63,660 nt of DNA from JBAXXL01 sp038206725 (GCA_038206725.1 JBBRAO010000016.1:1-63660), one strand, 5' to 3'. Shown: positions 51,500 through 60,870, numbered from the stretch's first letter. The notes: generated by a model from the letters alone, not told the origin. Numbers and translations are program-made.

Positions 51500-53392
51500 A
51501 TGAGAAAATGGACACTTGATGATAGTGTAGAATTATATAATTTAGCCGGATGGGGCGATGATTATGTACATATCAACGAAAAAGGCAACTTATGTATTCA
51601 ACCTAAAAGCAATTTAGCCAAGGTTGACTTAAAAGAAATAATAGATGAACTTGATTTAAGGGACATTTCAACACCTGTTTTGTTGAGATTTCCGGATATT
51701 CTTGAGGATAGAATGTTTAAAGTGAGCAATTGCTTTAAGATTGCTAAAGAAGAATATGGATTCGAAGGTAATAACTTTGTTGTTTTTCCTGTCAAAGTTA
51801 ACCAAATGAAACCTCTTATTGAAGAAATTGTCAATAAGGGCGGTCAATACAACATAGGTTTGGAAGCAGGTTCAAAACCGGAACTACACGCAGTTTTAGC
51901 TTCTGCGGATGATCCCGAAGCATTAATAATATGTAATGGTTACAAAGACGAAGCTTTTATCGAACTCGCTTTGTTGGCGCAAAAGATGGGCAAAAAAATA
52001 TTTCTTGTAGTAGAGAAATTGAACGAATTAAAAACCATTATTACAATTGCGAAAAGAATTAATATCAAACCGAATATAGGTATTCGAATTAAATTAGCCA
52101 GCTCCGGAAGCGGTAAATGGGAAAGTTCAGGCGGCGATAAAAGCAAATTCGGCCTTTCATCCAGTGCGTTATTGGATGCTGTTGACATTTTGAACGAGCA
52201 CGATATGCAGGATTGCTTGAGGTTGATTCATTTCCATATAGGAAGTCAAATAACCAAAATCAGAATGATAAAAAATGCTTTGCGTGAAGCGGCCCAATTT
52301 TACGTCCACCTAAAAAAAATGGGATTTCTCGTTGATTTTGTTGATGTTGGCGGTGGCTTGGGTGTTGATTATGACGGAACTAAATCCTCCAGAGCCAGCA
52401 GTGCCAATTATACCATCCAAGAATATGCTAATGACGTTGTTTTCAATATTGTCAACGTAAGTGAGAAAAATCATATTCCTCATCCAAACATAATTTGCGA
52501 ATCGGGGAGAGCCTTAGCCGCTCATCATTCGGTACTTATTGTTGATGTACTTGAAACAGCATCGCTCCCTATATGGATTAATGGTGTTGATATTGTAAAT
52601 AACGAGGATGACGAGCTTATACAAGAAATGTATGAAATATATAAAAATTTAGCAAAATCCCGAATTTTGGAAGCGTGGCACGATTCATTACAAATTCGTG
52701 AGGAAGTTTTAGATAGATTCTCGCTGGGTATGGTGAATTTGCAAATACGAGCAAAATCTGAAAAATTGTTTTGGGCTATAGCGCGCGATATTCAGGATAA
52801 AGCAAAAGATTTCAAACATTTACCCGAGGAATTGCGGGTAATTCCACGTCTTCTGACCGATAAATACTTCTGTAATTTCTCAGTATTCCAATCCTTACCC
52901 GATTCTTGGGCAATTGACCAAATCTTCCCGATAATGCCTATTCAGAGATTAGATGAAAAACCGACTGTAAACGCAACATTGCAAGATATCACCTGTGATT
53001 CCGATGGTAAAATTGACAATTTCATTGGCTTAGGTGAAAAAGCGTTTTATTTGCCCGTACACCCTTTACTAAACGAAGATAGATATTACTTAGGTTTCTT
53101 TTTGGTAGGAGCTTATCAAGAAATCCTTGGCGATCTTCACAATCTGTTCGGTGATACTAACGTTGTTCATATAAACGTTAATAAAACAACAGCCGAAATT
53201 TCCAAAATTATTGACGGTGAGAGCGTTTCGGATGTTTTGGGTTACGTTCAATACAGTCCAAAGCAATTAGTAAGAAAAATGGAACGTTGGGTTACAATTT
53301 CAGTAAAATCCGGCAAACTGTCTTTAGAAGAAGGAAAAGAATTTTTATCGAATTACCGTTCCGGATTATACGGTTACACTTATTTAGGATAA
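51500..53392 (+). CDS. speA: Biosynthetic arginine decarboxylase
   Basis: A 630-residue PLP enzyme (fold III) converting arginine to agmatine, the first step of putrescine/spermidine synthesis. The PLP lysine lies in NNFVVFPVKVNQMKPLIEE. HFHIGSQITKI and VDVGGGLGVDYDGTKS are cofactor-binding segments, and the C-terminal Cys-type motif region is NATLQDITCDSDG with catalytic Cys and Asp. ATG 51500 follows GGAAAA (51490-51495); TTG 51488 is a weaker in-frame alternative. ruvC starts 4 bp after the stop, so they share a transcript. A TATTTTTG box is at 51468-51475. Confidence 0.96.
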   Translation: MRKWTLDDSVELYNLAGWGDDYVHINEKGNLCIQPKSNLAKVDLKEIIDELDLRDISTPVLLRFPDILEDRMFKVSNCFKIAKEEYGFEGNNFVVFPVKVNQMKPLIEEIVNKGGQYNIGLEAGSKPELHAVLASADDPEALIICNGYKDEAFIELALLAQKMGKKIFLVVEKLNELKTIITIAKRINIKPNIGIRIKLASSGSGKWESSGGDKSKFGLSSSALLDAVDILNEHDMQDCLRLIHFHIGSQITKIRMIKNALREAAQFYVHLKKMGFLVDFVDVGGGLGVDYDGTKSSRASSANYTIQEYANDVVFNIVNVSEKNHIPHPNIICESGRALAAHHSVLIVDVLETASLPIWINGVDIVNNEDDELIQEMYEIYKNLAKSRILEAWHDSLQIREEVLDRFSLGMVNLQIRAKSEKLFWAIARDIQDKAKDFKHLPEELRVIPRLLTDKYFCNFSVFQSLPDSWAIDQIFPIMPIQRLDEKPTVNATLQDITCDSDGKIDNFIGLGEKAFYLPVHPLLNEDRYYLGFFLVGAYQEILGDLHNLFGDTNVVHINVNKTTAEISKIIDGESVSDVLGYVQYSPKQLVRKMERWVTISVKSGKLSLEEGKEFLSNYRSGLYGYTYLG

Positions 53393-53396
53393 TAAA

Positions 53397-53936
53397 ATGC
53401 GCATCCTTGGTATAGACCCGGGTTCTGTGATTTGCGGCTACGGAGTCGTAGAGCAAGAAGGTAATTCTCTCGTTCTAATCGAATATGGCGTTATTAAAGC
53501 CAAAAAGAAGAACGAAGACTTTCCGATGAGACTTAAAGAGATATATACGCGTTTAATCAGTGTAATCGAGAGAACTTTACCTGATGAAGCCGCGATAGAA
53601 TCTACGTTTTATTCTAAAAATGTGAAATCTTTGGTACAATTGACACACGCGAGAGCAGTTGCTATGCTTGCCGCTACGATGAGAGAGATTCCAATTGTGG
53701 AATATTCTCCATTAGAGGTAAAAAAATCAGTCACCGGAATGGGAAGGGCACAAAAGGAACAAGTAGGTTATATGATGAGGAAGATGCTCAACATCAAAGA
53801 GACGCCTGAGTTTCTCGATTCAACTGATGCTTTATCCATTGCTGTTTGCCATCTGCTCAAAAGAAATTCACCGGTAAAAAAATCCAATTCTTGGGGAGAC
53901 TTTATTAAAAACAATCCTGATAGAATCATAAGCTAA
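53397..53936 (+). CDS. ruvC: Holliday junction endonuclease RuvC
   Basis: A 179-residue nuclease that resolves Holliday junctions with RuvAB. The catalytic acidic residues appear in order: Asp in ILGIDPGSVICGYG, Glu in DEAAIESTFYSKN, and Asp in FLDSTDALSIAVCH. The length and spacing match the family. It sits 4 bp after speA and abuts rsgA with no gap (TAA-ATG), making a three-gene operon of unrelated housekeeping functions. Confidence 0.97.
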   Translation: MRILGIDPGSVICGYGVVEQEGNSLVLIEYGVIKAKKKNEDFPMRLKEIYTRLISVIERTLPDEAAIESTFYSKNVKSLVQLTHARAVAMLAATMREIPIVEYSPLEVKKSVTGMGRAQKEQVGYMMRKMLNIKETPEFLDSTDALSIAVCHLLKRNSPVKKSNSWGDFIKNNPDRIIS

Positions 53937-54980
53937 ATGAAAACATTCGACCTATATGAAGAAGTTCGCAGCGAACACATTCGAAAATCACGTTCAGCTG
54001 CTAAGCGTACTTTAATTAAAGATAAAGAAGATAGAAAACACGATTCCTTGAAAGGTTTGGTGATTGCCGTCGTAGGAAAGTTTATAATTGTTCGTCAATA
54101 TGAAACAAACGATCTTTATGAATGTACTATCGCCGGTACTTTGGTAACAGAAAACTACAAAAGTTCTTTGGTTGCCGTAGGGGATAGCGTTTCGTTTAGA
54201 GAACAGATTGGTCTAAAAGAATCGGAGCAATCAGACGATGAACTTCTAAATGGCGTAATAATAAGTGTTAAAAAACGCGGAACTATGCTTGCGAGAAAAG
54301 CACCTGGTAAATCAACTCGCGAACTTGTAATGGCATCGAATGCCGACTACCTTTTTCTAATTGTATCCGCAGAACAGCCCGGGTATAATTTAAAATTGAT
54401 TGACCGATTTGTCGTTTCTGCGGAATTGGGTGGGTTGAAGACCGCTATATGTGTAAATAAAATTGATTTAGCCGATGATTTGGACTATATACACCAAGAT
54501 TTTGAAACCTATCTTAAATTAGGTCATACTGTTTTTTATATTTCCGCTTTAAACAATGATTTAAAGGAAATAAAGAAATTCTTAAAGAATAAAATTACCG
54601 TTTTTGCCGGACCATCCGGAGTAGGAAAATCAACCATTATTAATAAAATAATAGGTGAAGAAATACAAGCGGTTAATGAAATTAGTGAGCGGACAAATAA
54701 AGGTCAGCATACGACAAGTTCAGTAAGATTATTTGAATTAAAGGGTAACGTTAATATAATAGACACTCCGGGCATACGTGAATTTGCTTCATCCGGATTG
54801 GAGAAAGAAGAATTAGCTCTATATTTTCACGAATTCGATGAGTATTTCCCAAAATGCAAATTTCCAAGCTGTTCGCATATTCACGAACCGGATTGTGCTG
54901 TTACCGCCGCGGTTGAGAGTGGGGAAATTAATGCAGAGCGTTATGAAAGCTATGTGAATATATATATGAGTATGGAATAA
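53937..54980 (+). CDS. rsgA: Ribosome small-subunit-dependent GTPase RsgA
   Basis: A 347-residue circularly permuted GTPase for late 30S maturation. An OB-fold N-terminus is followed by G4 NKIDLAD, then G1 GPSGVGKSTIIN and G3 DTPGIREF, the permuted order typical of RsgA. The C-terminal zinc motif is CKFPSCSHIHEPDC. The N-terminus has an extra basic stretch (RKSRSAAKRTLIKDKEDRKHD) of about 25 residues that may contact rRNA. It abuts ruvC. Confidence 0.95.
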   Translation: MKTFDLYEEVRSEHIRKSRSAAKRTLIKDKEDRKHDSLKGLVIAVVGKFIIVRQYETNDLYECTIAGTLVTENYKSSLVAVGDSVSFREQIGLKESEQSDDELLNGVIISVKKRGTMLARKAPGKSTRELVMASNADYLFLIVSAEQPGYNLKLIDRFVVSAELGGLKTAICVNKIDLADDLDYIHQDFETYLKLGHTVFYISALNNDLKEIKKFLKNKITVFAGPSGVGKSTIINKIIGEEIQAVNEISERTNKGQHTTSSVRLFELKGNVNIIDTPGIREFASSGLEKEELALYFHEFDEYFPKCKFPSCSHIHEPDCAVTAAVESGEINAERYESYVNIYMSME

Positions 54981-54981
54981 T

Positions 54982-56421
54982 CTATATAATATCTTTTATC
55001 GAAAATCCTTCTTTAATCAAATTTTCGGGTTTCAATATTTCTTCTAATTTCTCAACATCTATTAATTTCAGCTTCTTATTTGCCTCATAAATATCCAAAT
55101 TAGAGAACTTCATCTCTTTTGCCAATAAACCGGCTTTTTCATAACCGAGGTACGGAAGCAATGCTGTGGAAATGGAAGGGCTTTCTAAAAGTCTTTTCAA
55201 TGAAAGCTCGGTATTTACCTTGATATCATTGAATAGATTTTGAGTTAATGTTTTATTTACGGCGATTAATAGTTCAATTGATTCCAAAATGGCATCACCA
55301 ATACTTGGTAAATAAGCATTCAAATCGAGACAGCCTTGCGCAGATAGGCTACTAATTATCATATCATTAGCATAAACTTTGTGTGCAGCGCTTATTGCAA
55401 ACTCACAAATTACAGGGTTCACTTTGCCGGGCATTATAGAACTACCGGCTTGCTTTTGAGGTATCACTATTTCCGGATCTCTGATTATATCGGAAGCCAA
55501 CAACCGCAAATCACTTGATATCTTTTCCAAATTTACAGCGTGTGCTTTCAAAATAGCCGATACTTCCACAAACGAATCCAAGTTTTGTGTGGCATCTGTT
55601 AGATTCTCGGAACGGGAAAGCGGCAAATCTGTTAAACCTCTCAATTCATTGACAGTCTCCATAATAAAATATCGTGGAACAGTAAGCCCCGTACCTACTG
55701 CACTGCCACCAAGATTGATTTGCTTAGTACGTTCAAAACACTTCGAAACTCGCCACCAATCGCGAGATAAGGCTTCGTTATAAGCACCGAATAATCGGCC
55801 ATAAGTAGAAGGCACAGCCGATTGCATTTGTGTATAAGCGATTCGAAGATTAGAACGGTATTTTGTTTCGAGAGCTTCGACCTGTTGGCGTGATTGATTT
55901 ATCGAATTTTCCAAAGTCTTTAATAAGGTCATTAGAGCTATTTTCAAAGCAGTGGGGATAACATCATTGGTTGACTGATAAATATTTGCGTGTTCGATTG
56001 GATGGACAAATTGGTATTCACCCGGTTTATGAGCCAACAATATTAATGCACGGTTAGCAATGATCTCATTAACGTTCATATTCTGGCTTGTACCGGCCCC
56101 TCCGCTGATTGCGGGAACAATACAGTTATCATAGTGCAATCCTTGAGAAACTTCCTCTGCGGCGCTTATTAGTGCCTCAATTACGTCATCGTTAATTAAT
56201 TCAAATGGAATATCTGAAACATCGTATTTAATGATAAGCGCGGCTTTGTACTTTTGATAAGTCTTATAAACTGATAATTTTACAAGACCAATGCTTTTAT
56301 ACCAGTTTATGTTGAACTTCTGCTTGTTTGGGAAATTTTCTACCGCCCTTACAGAATGAATTCCGTAAAGGGCTGATTTTCCTATTTCTTTTGAGCCAAT
56401 AAAATCTGTTTCTATTCGCAT
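54982..56421 (-). CDS. aspA: Aspartate ammonia-lyase-like enzyme (fumarase/aspartase superfamily)
   Basis: A 479-residue class-II fumarase/aspartase family member. Seen: RIETDFIGSKEI near the start, GAGTSQNMNVNEIIANRALILL, HPIEHANIYQSTNDVIPTALK, and the signature loop AGSSIMPGKVNPVICEF with the catalytic Ser. The pattern favours aspartase, which converts aspartate to fumarate and ammonia, over fumarase C, though the distinction rests on a few residues. It is 1 nt from the end of the convergent rsgA and 1 nt downstream of ribE, so it is likely co-transcribed with ribE. Confidence 0.85.
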   Translation of the reverse strand: MRIETDFIGSKEIGKSALYGIHSVRAVENFPNKQKFNINWYKSIGLVKLSVYKTYQKYKAALIIKYDVSDIPFELINDDVIEALISAAEEVSQGLHYDNCIVPAISGGAGTSQNMNVNEIIANRALILLAHKPGEYQFVHPIEHANIYQSTNDVIPTALKIALMTLLKTLENSINQSRQQVEALETKYRSNLRIAYTQMQSAVPSTYGRLFGAYNEALSRDWWRVSKCFERTKQINLGGSAVGTGLTVPRYFIMETVNELRGLTDLPLSRSENLTDATQNLDSFVEVSAILKAHAVNLEKISSDLRLLASDIIRDPEIVIPQKQAGSSIMPGKVNPVICEFAISAAHKVYANDMIISSLSAQGCLDLNAYLPSIGDAILESIELLIAVNKTLTQNLFNDIKVNTELSLKRLLESPSISTALLPYLGYEKAGLLAKEMKFSNLDIYEANKKLKLIDVEKLEEILKPENLIKEGFSIKDII

Positions 56422-56422
56422 G

Positions 56423-57064
56423 TTAATCCATCGGTTGTGTTATATATTTATCTAAGGTAGATATTTTCTTTTTATCAATAGAGTTTAACATTTTTACTAC
56501 ATATTTACCAATAATATCGAACTCCAAATTTACTTTGCTTCCCATTTTCAAATCTTTGAGGTTTGTAGATTTATATGTATGTGGAATGATAGCGACCATA
56601 AATTGATCGTTTTCTACTCGCGCACTAGTTAAGCTCACACCATTGATACAAATTGATCCGGTTGGAACTATCAGTTCCGCAAAACCTTTAGGATAACTGA
56701 ACCACAGATTAACAGCCGTTTGTAACTTATCAATCCTCGCCAACTCACCTATACAATCAACGTGACCTTGAACAAAATGGCCGCCTAAACGTGAACTTGG
56801 TAAAGCGGCGCGCTCCAAATTTACTAACTCACCAGATTTCAGATAGCCTAATGTCGTTTTAATCAAAGTTTCTTCAACCGCTTCAACATCGAAGCTGTTA
56901 TTTGAAAGTGAAACCACTGTTTGACAGGTACCATTAATTGAAACGGAGTCGTCAATTTTCAAATCATCCATTATCTTTGTAGCAGAAATCTGAATCTTGA
57001 TTCCACCACCTATGGATTTCACTTTCTTTATAGAGCCTATTTCTTCAATCAGTCCGGTAAACAT
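56423..57064 (-). CDS. ribE: Riboflavin synthase alpha subunit
   Basis: A 213-residue enzyme forming riboflavin from two 6,7-dimethyl-8-ribityllumazines. The two internal lumazine-binding repeats are visible: MFTGLIEEIGSI...VSINGTCQTVV and GGHFVQGHVDCIGEL...SICINGVSLTSARV. The N-terminal FTG motif is intact. No other rib genes are adjacent, and no FMN-riboswitch-like sequence was seen upstream. It heads a two-gene transcript with the lyase. Confidence 0.96.
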   Translation of the reverse strand: MFTGLIEEIGSIKKVKSIGGGIKIQISATKIMDDLKIDDSVSINGTCQTVVSLSNNSFDVEAVEETLIKTTLGYLKSGELVNLERAALPSSRLGGHFVQGHVDCIGELARIDKLQTAVNLWFSYPKGFAELIVPTGSICINGVSLTSARVENDQFMVAIIPHTYKSTNLKDLKMGSKVNLEFDIIGKYVVKMLNSIDKKKISTLDKYITQPMD

Positions 57065-57129
57065 ATATTTCTAAAGTATTTTTTAAAAAAGTTTTAACGA
57101 TTTGCAAAGAAATAAATTGTTTATATGTA

Positions 57130-57162
57130 ATTCATCGGATGACTTCGAGTCATCCGATGAAT
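57130..57162. repeat. ATTCATCNGATGA palindrome, copy C (perfect)
   Basis: ATTCATCGGATGACT and AGTCATCCGATGAAT form a perfect 15-bp stem around TCG. It is the best-preserved member of the three-copy family and lies between the ribE start and the terminator of the next gene. Confidence 0.75.
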
Positions 57163-57179
57163 ACAAGCTTATGATACAT

Positions 57180-57217
57180 AAAAAAAATCAACCAAAGGTC
57201 TTAAACCAATGGTTGAA
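57180..57217 (-). terminator. Intrinsic terminator of the 57250 gene
   Basis: On the minus strand TCAACCA pairs with TGGTTGA (inner arms TTGG.../...CCTT also partly complementary) and is followed by eight T. Confidence 0.85.
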
Positions 57218-57249
57218 TATTTTTAAATAATAGATTTAATAAATAAATC

Positions 57250-57696
57250 TTATTTCCAATAATATCTAATTGAGAATGCGGCATCAGCGCCCCAAAATCC
57301 CGTCCCGCCTGTTAAATTCCAAGCAGGTTTGTAATCTACACTAACGTTTATAGGAAGTTCTTTGAATGTGTATTCTAAACCAATGATAGCATCAACACCA
57401 AAAGACAATTGACTATTTTTATAATAGTTACCAACGTGACCACCTATACCGTAATACCATCTCATTCCACTGACATCGAATGCAGGGTTTTCGATTTCGT
57501 ATAAAGCCGTTAAGTTAAAGCCGTACCAGTCAGTCGCGAGTAAAGCTTCAAAAGCTCTAGATTGAGACATATTGTGTTTGTAGGTAACACCGTTGTACCA
57601 ACCACCGCGAAGACCAATTGCGGATTTATAATCTTGTGCATTTGCACCAACACCAATAATGGTTATTAATAAAGCAACTAATAGTGCTTTTTTCAT
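57250..57696 (-). CDS. Hypothetical small outer-membrane barrel-like protein
   Basis: A 148-residue protein with signal peptide (MKKALLVALLITIIGVGANA). The mature 127 residues alternate polar and aromatic residues (AIGLRGGWYNGVTYKHN, GFNLTALYEIE, MRWYYGIGGHVGNYY, LSFGVDAIIGLEYTF) and end in FSIRYYWK with a terminal aromatic-basic pattern, like an eight-stranded outer-membrane barrel. No precise family was recognised. Monocistronic with a strong terminator. Confidence 0.75.
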   Translation of the reverse strand: MKKALLVALLITIIGVGANAQDYKSAIGLRGGWYNGVTYKHNMSQSRAFEALLATDWYGFNLTALYEIENPAFDVSGMRWYYGIGGHVGNYYKNSQLSFGVDAIIGLEYTFKELPINVSVDYKPAWNLTGGTGFWGADAAFSIRYYWK

Positions 57697-57990
57697 ATCA
57701 TACCTCTAATAAAATAAAAAATAATACTGCTACAATTTTAATTGGAAATTTAACTAATATTTTGAAATTACAAAATACTTTGGAAACCTAAATTAAAATT
57801 ACTTAAAAAGTATTTTAATTAGGAGTTATTAAAAAAACACTTTTTAAATCATTATTTGAAATTATATCATTTTGAAAGAGCGACATCAAATTTATTTACA
57901 AATTTAACTTAATAATTTGGAATAACAAAATAATATGTTGATTTCTCCAAAAAATAAATGCTTCTACAATTGGGAGTAATTAAAAATAGG

Positions 57991-58115
57991 TTATTTGAAG
58001 CAAGATGCTTTTTCTAATCGTTTTGATAATTCACCTTCTTCGGGCATAACAGCAAACGGGCGAAATCTGGATTGGACGTACTCTGTTGTCCCCCCATTCG
58101 ATAATGTGAGAAATG
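57991..58115 (-). other. Possible gene fragment in the 57697-58143 intergenic region
   Basis: This 447-bp gap is AT-rich except for a block at about 57991-58115. On the minus strand the block is an open frame without a clear start that reads TTEYVQSRFRPFAVMPEEGELSKRLEKASCFK to TAA 57993-57991. Its composition is coding-like and its GC content is above the flanks, suggesting the 3' end of a lost gene or a transferred fragment. The family is not recognised. Nothing else could be supported between 57697 and 57990. Confidence 0.35.
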
Positions 58116-58143
58116 AGAAATATACAGTACATTGTTCATTAAA

Positions 58144-58563
58144 TTATTTATTTTTCAATAAATCCCTGATTTCTGTTAATAAAATTTCTTCTTTAGTTGG
58201 CTCTGGAGGCGTCTCAGGAAGAGCTTCTTCTTTACGTTGCATACTGTTCATTAGTTTGACGAACATAAAAATACAGAACGCTATAATTAGGAAATCAAGA
58301 GTAAATTGCAAAAATGAACCGTATCCCAACGTTACTGCATCTTTGATTACTTTTCCCGCGGCATCTGTAACCGAAGCTTTTAATGTAACCTTTAGTGTCG
58401 AAACGTTGAAACCGCCTATTAGCAATCCTACTAATGGCATTATAATATCATTAACCAACGATGTTACTATTTTTCCAAAAGCACCGCCGATGATAACGCC
58501 GACAGCTAAGTCAATTACATTACCTCGCATAGCAAACGCTTTGAATTCTTTATATATGGTCAT
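58144..58563 (-). CDS. mscL: Large-conductance mechanosensitive channel MscL
   Basis: A 139-residue inner-membrane channel that releases solutes on hypo-osmotic shock. The N-terminal helix and first span are EFKAFAMRGNVIDLAVGVIIGGAFGKIVTSLVNDIIMPLVG, with the GxxGxA pore packing. The second span is YGSFLQFTLDFLIIAFCIFMFVKLMN. The cytoplasmic helix ends in a Glu/Pro-rich linker (EALPETPPEPTKEEILLTEIRDLL). Length and motifs are typical. Confidence 0.97.
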   Translation of the reverse strand: MTIYKEFKAFAMRGNVIDLAVGVIIGGAFGKIVTSLVNDIIMPLVGLLIGGFNVSTLKVTLKASVTDAAGKVIKDAVTLGYGSFLQFTLDFLIIAFCIFMFVKLMNSMQRKEEALPETPPEPTKEEILLTEIRDLLKNK

Positions 58564-58613
58564 AAAACTCTCAAATTAATTTATAAAATAAAACACAGAT
58601 GAATCGATTATCG

Positions 58614-59174
58614 TTAAGTTTGTTCCAGAATAGCTTCTACTGATTCTTTTTTGCATTGTTTTCTAATCGCTAAGCGGATTATCAATAATACTGTATTCGA
58701 AGCTAAATAAGCGTAAAAACCCCACTTAATATATTCAGTATCGTTGAATCCGTGGGTTACAAAATAAAAAGCAATTAAAACACATAACCAGGATATGGCA
58801 TAATAGAGTGTCAGCCGCTTAAATTTTCCTGCTATTAACTTGTAAAGGGTAAAAATTAATAGAAAAAATGATATTGTAATAGAATAGAATTCTAAAGCTA
58901 CCTTGTTAAATTTAAATTCAACTACATCGGTAAGAGTGAAGAAAACCATTCCCCAGCCGGTTATATAGTTCCCTTTTTTTGAGAGGGTGATTTTATCCCA
59001 TATATTTTCTTCGCGTTCTGTTTTACTAACTTTATCCGAAACGGCTTCTGAAGATACAGCTTCTACTTTATCCTTATTATCCACTTGTTTTGTATCGTTA
59101 TTAGAGCAATACTTAACAAAAGGAGTAAATATAAGTAGTAATGATAAAATATTAAAGATTTTAACGAATTTCAT
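58614..59174 (-). CDS. Hypothetical integral membrane protein
   Basis: A 186-residue protein with a hydrophobic N-terminus (FNILSLLLIFTPFVKYC), a charged linker rich in Asp/Lys/Ser/Glu (about 25-60), and three further spans (FYSITISFFLLIFTLY, LYYAISWLCVLIAFYFV, GFYAYLASNTVLLIIRLAI). No domain was recognised. It is transcribed with or just upstream of mscL (50 bp). Function unknown. Confidence 0.72.
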   Translation of the reverse strand: MKFVKIFNILSLLLIFTPFVKYCSNNDTKQVDNKDKVEAVSSEAVSDKVSKTEREENIWDKITLSKKGNYITGWGMVFFTLTDVVEFKFNKVALEFYSITISFFLLIFTLYKLIAGKFKRLTLYYAISWLCVLIAFYFVTHGFNDTEYIKWGFYAYLASNTVLLIIRLAIRKQCKKESVEAILEQT

Positions 59175-59262
59175 AATAATTCCTATTTTAATTCGAAAAC
59201 AAAGTTAAAATTACGAAAAATAAATTATATATCGTACTTCTGTTTATAAATAGTTTATGAGT

Positions 59263-60747
59263 TTATTTTTCAATATAGTTTTTTATGTACTCAAACAAAC
59301 GCTTTGCTTGCTCAGAATAAATGTCAATTTTGCTGTAATCGAATCTTATATTGTTGAAATATTGCAGGATTAAAGTATGTTCAAACGGTTCACCCGGAAG
59401 CAATCCTGCAAAAACAAACCCCAATTTTTCAAATTCAGAACAATACCTAGCTGTTAATGGATCGCTAAGATTCAAATTCATAAAGATAATATCATTCTTC
59501 TCATAGCAAGCGTTCTTTAATTCAAAAGCTACTTTCGATACGATGTCGTCGCCATACTCTTTTACAGTAATAAACGCGGTATTCCTATGGTTGAAGAAAT
59601 CTACTTTATAAGTTGATTCAGCCGCGTTTCCTTGATTGTTATTCAAAGTTTGCGGTTCAACCTGAACGCCCAATGAAGTATATAAATCCGTAATAATTTC
59701 TGAATGTTCAGCGGGCAGGTATAATTTTAAATTTCCAGGTTTTTGCAAAAATTTATAAGCAAACACTATTGTTTGGCGTTGAGTTAGGTTTTCCGCCATT
59801 TTACGGTAAGTAACATTCAAAGGGCTATAACCGAATGCAATTGCCACATCTTTGAAATCAAATTTGTTACAAATTTTCTGTGTAAATGGGTGCTCGGTAA
59901 CGCAATGTGCGAAATATCCTTTAAAATTCAGGTCAATTGCTTTCTTTTCGGCAACTTCGTTTAAATTGTTCATCACACCTTTACCGCGGAATTTGTGCTT
60001 AGTTACGGCAATTCCCCATTCAACAATAGTAGAGTTAAGGGAAGGACGAATCAGAGCGATATGCCCTGCGATCTCGCCTGATTCCGAAACACCAACAATT
60101 GAAGTCAGTAAGCCATTTCTGTTCATCTCTACTACTTTTTCGGGATAATATAAATCTTCATTGACATAGGAACGGCCATAGCTTGTATATATACAACTCG
60201 ATACTTCGATTGCTTCTTCGGGTACAATCTGACGGTATTCAACTATATTTTCGTTTGATGGGGGAGCCTCGGCATCCATTGCTCTTAAGTTTTTCATATC
60301 CGCCATTTCGGAAATCTTTTCGGCAGGTAAAGATATAAGCAAACGAAACTCGTTGCCAAATTTACCCAAGTTATTAGCACTTACAATATCAACAGAATTT
60401 TTTATTAAAAATGTGGATAATTCATCACCGCTAATTTCCGATTCCTCATCAATTGCGGAAGGATCGTAAGTGATACCGGACATAAAATTGTATGGCTTTC
60501 CTTTATCTTTTATGGAGATACTCAAGTATGTATTCTCGATGGATATGGAAATCTCGATTTTCTCTTTATCATCCGATTCAAAAGCATATTTACATATATT
60601 TGTTAATGATTCTTCGAGGGCTAATATGATTTTGTTGGTCTCTCGCGATGAGAAACCGCATTTTTTTAAAACCGATTCTGCATAAGCGACTGCAATACTT
60701 ATGTATGTTAAATCATTTGGTATAGTTAAATAAGTTGGTTCAAGCAT
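59263..60747 (-). CDS. Anti-sigma-type ATPase fused to a GNAT acetyltransferase domain
   Basis: A 494-residue cytoplasmic protein. Residues 1-150 are an RsbW/SpoIIAB-like GHKL ATPase: N box ALEESLTNICKYAF and G1 DKGKPYNF, with a weak C-terminal G2. Residues about 170-330 form a GNAT fold (IVGVSESGEIAGHIALIRP, VEWGIAVTKHKFRGKGVMNNLNEVAEKKA), with the acetyl-CoA P-loop around HKFRGKG. Residues about 345-494 are a second alpha/beta region, perhaps a degenerate GNAT repeat (CSEFEKLGFVFAGLLPGEPF). A partner-switching protein controlling, or controlled by, acetylation is inferred from the fusion. It is 123 bp downstream of the DUF5684 gene, behind its terminator. Confidence 0.85.
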   Translation of the reverse strand: MLEPTYLTIPNDLTYISIAVAYAESVLKKCGFSSRETNKIILALEESLTNICKYAFESDDKEKIEISISIENTYLSISIKDKGKPYNFMSGITYDPSAIDEESEISGDELSTFLIKNSVDIVSANNLGKFGNEFRLLISLPAEKISEMADMKNLRAMDAEAPPSNENIVEYRQIVPEEAIEVSSCIYTSYGRSYVNEDLYYPEKVVEMNRNGLLTSIVGVSESGEIAGHIALIRPSLNSTIVEWGIAVTKHKFRGKGVMNNLNEVAEKKAIDLNFKGYFAHCVTEHPFTQKICNKFDFKDVAIAFGYSPLNVTYRKMAENLTQRQTIVFAYKFLQKPGNLKLYLPAEHSEIITDLYTSLGVQVEPQTLNNNQGNAAESTYKVDFFNHRNTAFITVKEYGDDIVSKVAFELKNACYEKNDIIFMNLNLSDPLTARYCSEFEKLGFVFAGLLPGEPFEHTLILQYFNNIRFDYSKIDIYSEQAKRLFEYIKNYIEK

Positions 60748-60815
60748 AAAAATAATCCTTAATAAGTCAAAGTTAAATTCTATATTATAATTAATTCAAA
60801 TTTACAAAAAATATT

Positions 60816-60848
60816 ACAAAAAAAACACATAGCCAAACTATGTGTTTT
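60816..60848 (-). terminator. Intrinsic terminator of the DUF5684 gene
   Basis: AAAACACATAG pairs perfectly with CTATGTGTTTT around a 5-nt loop and is followed by a long T-run on the minus strand. Confidence 0.92.
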
Positions 60849-60870
60849 CTTGAATTATTAAGTGTAAAAA

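Noticed and set aside
57995..58579. A 194-codon plus-strand open frame
   Set aside because: It lies almost wholly opposite mscL, whose motifs are unmistakable; composition and codon choice mirror the minus-strand gene.
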